Origin: NZQO01 sp002693605
Lineage (GTDB): Bacteria; Bacteroidota; Bacteroidia; Flavobacteriales; Flavobacteriaceae
NCBI GenBank assembly: GCA_963972105.1
Contig: CAXAVH010000118.1
Location: 1-7,329 of the forward strand
Direction: 5' to 3'
Length of the DNA: 7,329 nucleotides
Under the pieces are notes generated by a model that worked only from the letters and a program-made list of their open reading frames with translations, was not told the origin of the DNA and did no database searches. Shown here piece after piece: positions 1 to 5,497 of the stretch. Each line of letters begins with the position of its first letter. The first letter of the stretch is position 1. The translations under genes were made by a program, and so were the position numbers.

Positions 1-1314
1 CTGAAAAGGGCCGTGACCGAACACGTTATTGAGGACCGATTGCCTTATCTGCTCAGTTTCGACGTGCTCATACAATACCTCGTAACCCTTGCGGTAAGCA
101 ATGGTTTTAAACCTTCCGAAATTTATCCCGAAATTAGGAATACCTTCTGTTTCCAGGGAATTTCCGACGAGCAGTGGCAGTGGTGCCTCAATTTTATAAC
201 GATGGGCAGCCAAAGTCTGCAGACCTACGACGAGTACAAACGTGTTGACGTATCTTCTGAAGGAATCTTCACGGTAGAAAACAGGCGCACCGCAATGATG
301 CACCGCCTTAGCATTGGCACTATAGTAAGTGATAGCATGCTTTTGGTAAAGTACGTCAGCGGCGGCTTTATAGGCACCATCGAGGAATATTTCATCGGAA
401 AGATGAAACCCGGTGATACTTTCGTCTTTGCAGGCCGCACCTTAGAATTGGTACGCCTTCGGAACATGGTAGCGCAGGTACGCCGCTCGAATAAGCGCTC
501 GGCCAACGTGGTGAGCTTTATGGGTGGCCGCATGACGCTTTCGTCGCAAATGAGCGAACTCTTGCGTGAAGAGTTGCAGAGCGAAGCCGAACATAAAAGA
601 AATACGCCAGAATTAAAGGCGCTGGGGCAATTATTTGAGCGACAGCAGCGCGAGAGCATCGTGCCGAAGGAAAGCGAATTTTTAATTGAAACCTTTGAAA
701 CGCGCGAAGGGTACCACGCACTTTTCTATCCGTTCGAGGGACGCTTCGTGCACGAGGCAATGAGCGGTCTGTTAGCGTACCGAATTAGCCTGCTGCTTCC
801 AATAACGTTTTCACTCGCCTATAACGACTACGGGTTTGAATTACTGAGCGACCAACCGCTAGATATACAGCAGGTATTGGACAACAACTTACTCTCTACC
901 GACTATCTGTTTGACGACCTTCAGAAAAGTTTAAATAGCACAGAGCTGGCGCGACGCAAGTTTCGGGATATATCGGTGATTAGCGGATTGGTTTTTCAAG
1001 GCTATCCAAATAAAATGGTGAAGACCAAGCACCTGCAGAGCAGCAGCCAGTTACTGTTTGATGTATTTCGCGATTTTGAGCCCGACAACCTCCTGTACCT
1101 ACAGGCATTCCGGGAGACCTACGAGCACCAATTGGAAGAGGGCCGCCTGCGCCTGGCGTTGGAGCGAATAGCCACCCAGCAAATCAGCTGGAAGCGATGC
1201 GAGAAGCCGACGCCGTTCAGTTTTCCCATAATAACCGACAGGCTGCGCGAGAAACTCTCTTCTGAAAAATTGAAGGACCGCATTAAAAAAATGACCTTGC
1301 AGTTGGAGAAATAA
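1..1314 (+). CDS. Lhr-like ligase-associated DEXH-box helicase, C-terminal part (5' truncated)
   Basis: Seen: the frame is open from base 1 to the TAA at 1312-1314, giving 437 residues, so the GTG at 13 is not a real start. The conserved block around fragment residues 103-163 contains GTI, GTIEE, KPGDTFVFAGR and ends in VRRS. It is followed by GGRMTLSS (bases 523-546) and a C-terminal tail with PTPFSFPI, DRLREKLSSEKLKDRI. Known: this order fits the winged-helix and DEAD/H-associated region of the Lhr-core helicases of the ligase-associated DNA-damage cluster, usually a little over 800 residues. The RecA-like ATPase domains would therefore lie off the left edge. Such proteins are ATP-driven 3'-to-5' translocases on DNA. 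The following gene, pdeM, is its usual cluster partner and supports the call. Odd: in the xxWxGGRMPLS motif common in the family, Trp is Phe and Pro is Thr here (SFMGGRMTLS). The identity is secure; the substrate in this organism is unknown. Confidence 0.93.
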   Translation: MKRAVTEHVIEDRLPYLLSFDVLIQYLVTLAVSNGFKPSEIYPEIRNTFCFQGISDEQWQWCLNFITMGSQSLQTYDEYKRVDVSSEGIFTVENRRTAMMHRLSIGTIVSDSMLLVKYVSGGFIGTIEEYFIGKMKPGDTFVFAGRTLELVRLRNMVAQVRRSNKRSANVVSFMGGRMTLSSQMSELLREELQSEAEHKRNTPELKALGQLFERQQRESIVPKESEFLIETFETREGYHALFYPFEGRFVHEAMSGLLAYRISLLLPITFSLAYNDYGFELLSDQPLDIQQVLDNNLLSTDYLFDDLQKSLNSTELARRKFRDISVISGLVFQGYPNKMVKTKHLQSSSQLLFDVFRDFEPDNLLYLQAFRETYEHQLEEGRLRLALERIATQQISWKRCEKPTPFSFPIITDRLREKLSSEKLKDRIKKMTLQLEK

Positions 1315-1327
1315 AAGAAGAACTTTG
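1297..1327 (+). promoter_or_regulatory. Possible internal promoter for pdeM, inside the helicase 3' end
   Basis: Seen: TTG at 1297-1299, a 20-bp spacer, then GAACTTTG at 1320-1327, followed by CACCCAGC and the GTG start at 1336. Known: the Bacteroidota housekeeping promoter is close to TTTG, 19-21 bp, TAnnTTTG. The -7 match lacks only its first T. Inferred: transcription would begin a few bases before the start codon, giving an almost leaderless pdeM message in addition to any read-through from the helicase gene. It could be chance, because the -33 part lies in helicase coding sequence. Confidence 0.35.
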
Positions 1328-1335
1328 CACCCAGC

Positions 1336-1971
1336 GTGTCCCTTACCGTAGAAATAGCGAACCAATCTTTCATACTGCACCCCAGCGGGGCGGCCTTTTG
1401 GCAACAACAACAAATGCTGTTAATAGCCGACGTGCACCTAGGAAAGGTGTCGCACTTCCGGAAACACGGCGCCGCCGTACCGATACACGCAAGCTTCAGG
1501 AACCTGGAAAAACTTACCCAGGTCGTGAACGATTTTTCCCCCAAGACGATTTGTTTTCTTGGCGATCTCTTCCATAGCGACCTGAACCAAGAGTGGGAAG
1601 ATTTCACCCAATGGGTGCACTACACCACTGGGAATATTGTATTGGTAGCGGGAAATCACGATATCATCGCCGCCACGAGATATACAGACCTCGACATCGA
1701 GGTAATTGATGACCTTACGTTGGAAGGATTCCATCTGTCGCATCACCCATCGGATACGCAACCGCTCTTTAACCTCGCCGGGCATATCCATCCAGGGGTC
1801 CGACTTCAAGGAGTAGGACGCCAAACGATTAAACTTCCTTGTTTCTTCCGAAGGAAAAACCAGATGATCTTGCCTGCCTTTGGCACCTTCACCGGAAACT
1901 ATATCCTGAAACCTACCGAAGAGGACGTTGTGTACGCCATTGTAGACCAAGAAGTTACCAAACTACATTAA
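1336..1971 (+). CDS. pdeM: Ligase-associated DNA damage response endonuclease PdeM (metallophosphoesterase)
   Basis: Calcineurin-like binuclear metallophosphoesterase of 211 residues, the usual length for this small family. All metal-binding motifs are visible in order: D32-V-H34 within ADVHLGK, G76-D77, G106-N-H-D109, H136 in SHHP, and GHIHPG at 149-154. A further conserved LPAFGTFTG stretch lies near the C-terminus. Known: the characterised bacterial homologue from Pseudomonas putida is a manganese-dependent endonuclease acting on single-stranded DNA, and the gene belongs to the ligase / exonuclease / helicase / phosphoesterase cluster. Start choice: GTG at 1336 is the only usual start codon between the in-frame helicase stop and the first motif. 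The next ATG (1414) would remove the conserved N-terminal strand, including a GAAFW motif, and begin five residues before the catalytic Asp. No clear Shine-Dalgarno is present. The gene follows the helicase by 21 bp in the same frame. The protein should be cytoplasmic. Confidence 0.93.
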   Translation: MSLTVEIANQSFILHPSGAAFWQQQQMLLIADVHLGKVSHFRKHGAAVPIHASFRNLEKLTQVVNDFSPKTICFLGDLFHSDLNQEWEDFTQWVHYTTGNIVLVAGNHDIIAATRYTDLDIEVIDDLTLEGFHLSHHPSDTQPLFNLAGHIHPGVRLQGVGRQTIKLPCFFRRKNQMILPAFGTFTGNYILKPTEEDVVYAIVDQEVTKLH

Positions 1972-2008
1972 GCATGGCCTAACTCCTGAATACATGTCAT
2001 TTAGCGCA

Positions 2009-2040
2009 TTTGGAAGTAGGATTCGCATTCGCTATCTTTA
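2009..2040 (+). promoter_or_regulatory. Candidate Bacteroidota-type promoter for the TspO-like / PLP-enzyme pair
   Basis: Seen in the 108-bp gap after pdeM: TTTG at 2009-2012, exactly 20 bp, then TATCTTTA at 2033-2040. The match to TTTG-N20-TAnnTTTG misses only the last base. The spacer contains a tandem ATTCGC ATTCGC at 2021-2032. The predicted transcription start near 2045-2047 gives a 5' leader of roughly 33-35 nt before the ATG at 2080. No clear intrinsic terminator for pdeM is seen in the same gap. Confidence 0.5.
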
Positions 2041-2079
2041 AAATAAAAATTGAACCCTGGACCAAAGACACCCCAGCCT

Positions 2080-2880
2080 ATGAAAAAGACACTGCAAATT
2101 GCCAATATTCTCGTATTTATAGCTACCCTCTTGGTAAACTACGGCTCCAATACTGGTGCTATTAACAATATTACCATAGGCGAGGTTTCCGAGAACCTCG
2201 ACAACCTACTTACCCCGGCGGGCTACGCGTTTTCCATTTGGGGCCTTATCTACCTGCTCCTTCTCGGTTTTGTTGTGTACCAGGCTAGGAGCCTCTTTAC
2301 CACCGTCCGGGACGATGCCTTTATTTTAAAGACGGGTTGGTGGTTCGTACTGTCGTGTACCGCGAATATGCTGTGGGTTATATTTTGGCTGTACGGTTAT
2401 TTCAGTTTTTCTGTCCTGGCTATTTTCGTGCTCTTATATTCCCTGCTGAAGATCGTAATGAACAATCGCATGGAATTGTGGGACGCGCCCATTTCTGTAA
2501 TTGTCTTCTTGTGGTGGCCCTTCGTATTTTACAGTGGCTGGATTACCGTTGCCAGTATTGTAAACGTAGCGGCTTACCTTACCAGCATCAATTGGTCAGG
2601 CTGGGGTATATCGCCCAGCATCTGGGCCGTAGCACTCATTGTTATTGCCGGGCTCATTAACCTTGCCGTTACATGGCGCAGAAATATGCGCGAGTTTGCG
2701 TTCGTGGGTGCCTGGGGACTTTTTGCCATAAGCATTAACCAATGGGGCGGTTCTAACGCGCTAGTATCTTATGTCGCCCTGGTGGTGGCCGCCATCTTAT
2801 TTATAAGCAGTGCCTATCACGGCTACTTAAATCAAGATACGAATCCGGGGCAAAAATTAAAGGAGTACTTTAACCGCTAA
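2080..2880 (+). CDS. Tryptophan-rich TspO/MBR-related multispan membrane protein
   Basis: An integral membrane protein of 266 residues with about eight hydrophobic segments (roughly 5-22, 47-68, 86-106, 109-127, 138-166, 180-199, 205-222, 227-247). It contains 15 tryptophans. The second segment, TPAGYAFSIWGLIY at 45-58, resembles the proline / W-x-x-x-Y signature of TspO/MBR proteins. Bacteroidota carry many long proteins of this kind, usually named tryptophan-rich sensory protein. Canonical TspO is about 160 residues with five helices, so this is a longer, distant relative and its ligand (porphyrin, sterol or other) cannot be inferred. Start: ATG 2080 puts MKK directly before the first helix. 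An in-frame TTG at 2050 would add ten proline-rich residues and is less likely. The stop overlaps the next gene's ATG by one base, suggesting coupled translation. The membrane location is clear; the function is unknown. Confidence 0.8.
   Translation: MKKTLQIANILVFIATLLVNYGSNTGAINNITIGEVSENLDNLLTPAGYAFSIWGLIYLLLLGFVVYQARSLFTTVRDDAFILKTGWWFVLSCTANMLWVIFWLYGYFSFSVLAIFVLLYSLLKIVMNNRMELWDAPISVIVFLWWPFVFYSGWITVASIVNVAAYLTSINWSGWGISPSIWAVALIVIAGLINLAVTWRRNMREFAFVGAWGLFAISINQWGGSNALVSYVALVVAAILFISSAYHGYLNQDTNPGQKLKEYFNR
2859..2865 (+). promoter_or_regulatory. Possible ribosome binding site for the PLP-enzyme gene
   Basis: AAAGGAG lies inside the last codons of the membrane-protein gene, 14 bases before the ATG at 2880. 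It is the only good Shine-Dalgarno-like sequence in front of any gene here. The spacing is longer than the usual 5-9 bases, and the TAATG overlap may be enough for re-initiation without it. Confidence 0.3.
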
Positions 2881-4028
2881 TGGAGACACATAAAAAAGAA
2901 TTTTTCGAACTGCCGGACGACATCGTTTTTCTGAACGGAGCGTATATGTCCCCACAGCTAAAATCGGTAGCGCAAATAGGAATTGAAAATCTTCGCAAAA
3001 AGGGAGATCCGTCAAAGATGGACGATTCCGATTTCTTCGGTGGGCGCCTTCTGTTGAAACAACGATTTGCCCAATTAATCGCGGCCGAAACCCATCAACG
3101 AATTGCCATAATCCCTTCGGTTTCCTACGGAATTGCCACTGCCGTGCAAAACATTCCCTTTCAGAAAAAAGATGAAATCGTAGTCCTTGAAGAACAGTTT
3201 CCTAGCAACTATTACGCCTGGAAACAACTCGAGCGCGAAACGGGCGTTACGGTGGTCACGGTGAAGGCTCCACCCCTTGCCAAGGGTCGCGGCGCAGCAT
3301 GGAACGATGCGGTGCTCGCAGCAATCAACCACCGCACCAAGGCGGTCGCGATGCCACAGGTGCACTGGGCCGATGGCACCTGGTTCGACCTCAAGGCAGT
3401 AAAGAATCGGTGCGACGAAGTTGGGGCGTATTTAATTATCGATGGTACCCAGAGCGTGGGCGCAATGCCGTTTTCTGTCGATGAAATTAGGCCCGATGCG
3501 TTGATCTGCGGGGGCTATAAATGGCTTATGGGCGGTTACGGGCTAGGCGTTGCCTATTTTGGTGAGCGATTTGATGGGGGCAGGCCCCTTGAAAATAATT
3601 GGATGAACCACGAGGGCGCCGAAGATTTTGCCACTTTGTCTAAATACAACGAAAATTTCAAGCCAATGGCCGAACGGTACAACGTGGGCGAGTCGAGCAA
3701 CTTTATCCTTACCAATATGCTCTCTGAAGCGATACGGCAATTGTTGGAGTGGACCCCCGAAGCGATTCAGCAATACTGCCGTTCCATTACCGAATTGGCC
3801 TTACGTACATTGGAAGAGAAAGGGTATTATGTGGAATCGCCCGATTTTAGGGGGCACCATCTCTTCGGAATTTATCCAATGCAGAACGATAATCTCGAAG
3901 CGATAAAGATAAAACTCAAGCGAGAGAAGATTGCCGTTTCGTATCGCGGCGATGCCATTCGGGTGTCGCCCAACGTGTACAATACACGAGCCGAGCTAGA
4001 GAAATTGGTAGCCTGTTTGGTCTCATAA
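2880..4028 (+). CDS. Aminotransferase class V-fold PLP-dependent enzyme
   Basis: A fold-type I PLP enzyme of 382 residues, expected in the cytoplasm. Visible landmarks are LNGAYMSP at 18-25 (N-terminal substrate loop), SVSYGIA at 80-86 (phosphate-binding region), VHWADGT at 161-167, the cofactor-ring aspartate D188 in IIDGTQS, and the Schiff-base lysine K214 in GGYKWLMGGYGLG. R361 in AIRVSPNVYNT is the likely carboxylate anchor. The family includes cysteine desulfurases, kynureninases and several aminotransferases. The SufS/IscS mobile loop with its catalytic Cys (RxGHHC type) is absent: the matching region reads SYRGDAIRVSP. A cysteine desulfurase role is therefore unlikely, but the actual substrate cannot be named. 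The ATG overlaps the previous stop (TAATG), so it is probably co-translated with the membrane protein. The stop lies 3 bp from the stop of the convergent oxidoreductase gene. Confidence 0.9.
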   Translation: METHKKEFFELPDDIVFLNGAYMSPQLKSVAQIGIENLRKKGDPSKMDDSDFFGGRLLLKQRFAQLIAAETHQRIAIIPSVSYGIATAVQNIPFQKKDEIVVLEEQFPSNYYAWKQLERETGVTVVTVKAPPLAKGRGAAWNDAVLAAINHRTKAVAMPQVHWADGTWFDLKAVKNRCDEVGAYLIIDGTQSVGAMPFSVDEIRPDALICGGYKWLMGGYGLGVAYFGERFDGGRPLENNWMNHEGAEDFATLSKYNENFKPMAERYNVGESSNFILTNMLSEAIRQLLEWTPEAIQQYCRSITELALRTLEEKGYYVESPDFRGHHLFGIYPMQNDNLEAIKIKLKREKIAVSYRGDAIRVSPNVYNTRAELEKLVACLVS

Positions 4029-4039
4029 CGGCTATACCA
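4006..4039. terminator. Weak candidate bidirectional hairpin at the convergent gene junction
   Basis: Seen: TGGTA-GCC at 4006-4013 can pair with GGC-TA-TACCA at 4030-4039 through 8 bp with a 2-base bulge and a 16-base loop. The structure straddles both stop codons. There is no T-run on either side, so it is a poor intrinsic terminator. It is listed because no other structure is available at this junction. Confidence 0.18.
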
Positions 4040-5384
4040 TTCCCTTGATATCGTTTCCCCAGGTCGGGTAGGCAAAGATCATTGCCTTTAGGTCGCGGCA
4101 TTTTAACTTTCCGCACATAGCGAGCACGAAGAGATTGATCATTTCACCCGCCTGTGGCGCGAGGATATGCGCACCCAAAATAAGGTTGGTCTCTTTTTCA
4201 ACCAAGGTTTTGTAGGCATAGTAACCTTCGTTAATTCGTTTGGCATTGTACCATTCGGGCACGCTTTTATATTCAATTGTAAATTGATAGCCTTGCCGGC
4301 GCGCTTCATCTTCGGTAAGACCAATGGCGGCCATTTGGGGCAAGGTGAAGACCACGGAAGGAACTAGAGGAAAGTCCATCTTCAAATGGTTGCCTTTTCT
4401 CAAATTCTTGGATACCACCCTCCCTTCTTGCGAAGAGGTAGGTGTTAGGGGCAGACTGCCGCTCGCAGATACATCGCCACAGGCATATACCGCAGGATTC
4501 GTAGGACTCTGTAAGAATTCGTTGACTGAAATGCCTCCGTTTTCAAATGCAACGTTTCCCTTTTCCAGATTGAGCGCCTCTATGTTGGGTATTCGTCCGG
4601 CAGTATTAAATACCATAACGGTATCTAAGGACTGTGTCTTTCCTTTTTGAGTAAACAGTACGCGATAGTTTTTCCGCAATTTTTCTACCGAAGTGATGGA
4701 TGCGTTAAACAGAAATTTAACCCCTAATTCCTCAGAAGCTTGGATAAGATGGGCCACGATATCCTTGTCAAACGTGCCAAGGGGTCGCTCGGTCATTTCA
4801 ATCACGGTAACCTCGGCCCCGCAGCGCGCGGCTATGTGCGCAAATTCCATACCTACATACCCGGCACCGACAAAGACAATTGACTTCGGCAAGGCCGGCA
4901 AATCTAGAAAATCTTCACTATGCAGCAAGTGCTCGCGTCCAGGGATTTTCAGTTCCATTGGTCGTTGGCCTGTTGCGATTACAATCTTGTTCGCCTTTAC
5001 CGTTTTCCCTTCTACCGAGAGCGTGGTTTCATCTATAAATTGCGGTGATTGGTGGTAGAGTGAAATGCCTGCTTTCTTTAGCTTTTTCTCGGTTACGGCG
5101 GGTACCGCATTTGTGAACGTTTCCTTAAATTTTTGAAGGGCGGCCCAGTTTATCTCGGGTAATTGCGAAATACCTTTCCCCTTTAAATTTCTTGCCTTGT
5201 GCAGTACCTCGGTAATGCCTACCAGGACCTTCTTGGGGTCGCAACCGCGGTTAGCACATGTGCCGCCGAATTCTCGGTTGTCTGCTATGGCGACTTTCAT
5301 CCCATCGGCCGCGCAATCGTACGCTACGCTTTTACCTGCGGTGCCCGTACCAATCACGAATACATCAAAATGTTCTATTCCCAT
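4032..5384 (-). CDS. FAD/NAD(P)-dependent disulfide oxidoreductase, glutathione reductase-like, atypical C-terminus
   Basis: A 450-residue class I pyridine nucleotide-disulfide oxidoreductase, normal length. Domains in order: FAD Rossmann motif GTGTAG at 12-17 with D35 at the ribose-binding position; redox disulfide C43/C48 in GGTCANRGCDPKK; ATGQRP at 137-142; a second Rossmann motif GAGYVGMEFA at 173-182 followed by E196, an acid that usually favours NADH over NADPH; the FAD-contacting ACGDV at 301-305; then the dimerisation domain from about 340. Known: relatives include glutathione, mercuric and lipoamide reductases. Odd: the usual HPTxxE dyad of the C-terminus is YPTWGND (439-445), so the catalytic His is Tyr. 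There is no MerA-type vicinal Cys pair or N-terminal metal-binding domain. The substrate is unknown; a low-molecular-weight disulfide or quinone reductase is possible. The ATG at 5384 sits eleven codons before the GTGTAG motif. No convincing promoter or RBS was found upstream. Confidence 0.9.
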   Translation of the reverse strand: MGIEHFDVFVIGTGTAGKSVAYDCAADGMKVAIADNREFGGTCANRGCDPKKVLVGITEVLHKARNLKGKGISQLPEINWAALQKFKETFTNAVPAVTEKKLKKAGISLYHQSPQFIDETTLSVEGKTVKANKIVIATGQRPMELKIPGREHLLHSEDFLDLPALPKSIVFVGAGYVGMEFAHIAARCGAEVTVIEMTERPLGTFDKDIVAHLIQASEELGVKFLFNASITSVEKLRKNYRVLFTQKGKTQSLDTVMVFNTAGRIPNIEALNLEKGNVAFENGGISVNEFLQSPTNPAVYACGDVSASGSLPLTPTSSQEGRVVSKNLRKGNHLKMDFPLVPSVVFTLPQMAAIGLTEDEARRQGYQFTIEYKSVPEWYNAKRINEGYYAYKTLVEKETNLILGAHILAPQAGEMINLFVLAMCGKLKCRDLKAMIFAYPTWGNDIKGMV

Positions 5385-5459
5385 TCTCGGAAAATAGTCA
5401 AATTGGCCCCCGCTTTGTGTTAGGAAAATGGTAAAGTTGCCGAAAAATTAGCTCCTCCT

Positions 5460-5491
5460 TTTCCAAACCTTACGGGTTTGCTCTATTTTTG
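5460..5491 (+). promoter_or_regulatory. Candidate mfd promoter, nearly leaderless
   Basis: Seen: TATTTTTG at 5484-5491 is a perfect TAnnTTTG element. TTTC at 5460-5463 is a three-of-four match to TTTG at exactly 20 bp. The -7 element ends only 6 bases before the mfd ATG, so the predicted transcript would start within about three bases of the start codon. It lies in the 113-bp gap (5385-5497) between the divergent oxidoreductase and mfd genes. No equally good element was found for the minus strand. Confidence 0.55.
5464..5480. repeat. Perfect 6-bp inverted repeat within the mfd promoter spacer
   Basis: CAAACC at 5464-5469, a 5-base centre TTACG, and GGTTTG at 5475-5480 form a perfect dyad. 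It begins right after the candidate -33 element and ends 3 bp before TATTTTTG. The position suits an operator for a dimeric regulator, but an inverted repeat this short can arise by chance. It lies upstream of the predicted start site, so an RNA hairpin in the mfd message is unlikely. Confidence 0.35.
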
Positions 5492-5497
5492 CACTCC

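Noticed and set aside
13..1314. Helicase fragment starting at GTG 13 as a complete 433-residue gene
   Set aside because: The frame is open through base 1 and the protein lacks the ATPase half expected of the family, so the gene is simply cut by the window edge.
1119..1950. Antisense open frames of 162 and 170 codons (1119-1607 and 1438-1950, minus strand)
   Set aside because: They lie opposite pdeM and the helicase end, which carry recognisable conserved motifs; the antisense products show no recognisable family, and such frames are expected shadows at this composition.
2050..2079. TTG start at 2050 for the membrane protein
   Set aside because: It would add ten proline-rich polar residues before a typical MKK plus transmembrane start at ATG 2080, and it sits very close to the predicted transcription start.
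2880..4028. Cysteine desulfurase (SufS/IscS) as the identity of the PLP enzyme
   Set aside because: The catalytic cysteine loop is missing and no suf or isc genes are adjacent.
4417..4456. Stretch with a short hairpin and GTTAGGGG that resembles the C-rich/G-rich dispersed repeats found in some Bacteroidota genomes
   Set aside because: It encodes the LPLTP...QEGRVV part of the oxidoreductase, where PLTP and EGR are conserved in the family, so protein constraint explains the sequence. No second copy is visible in the window.
4032..5384. Mercuric reductase as the identity of the flavoprotein
   Set aside because: No C-terminal vicinal cysteines, no N-terminal metal-binding domain, and no mer genes nearby.
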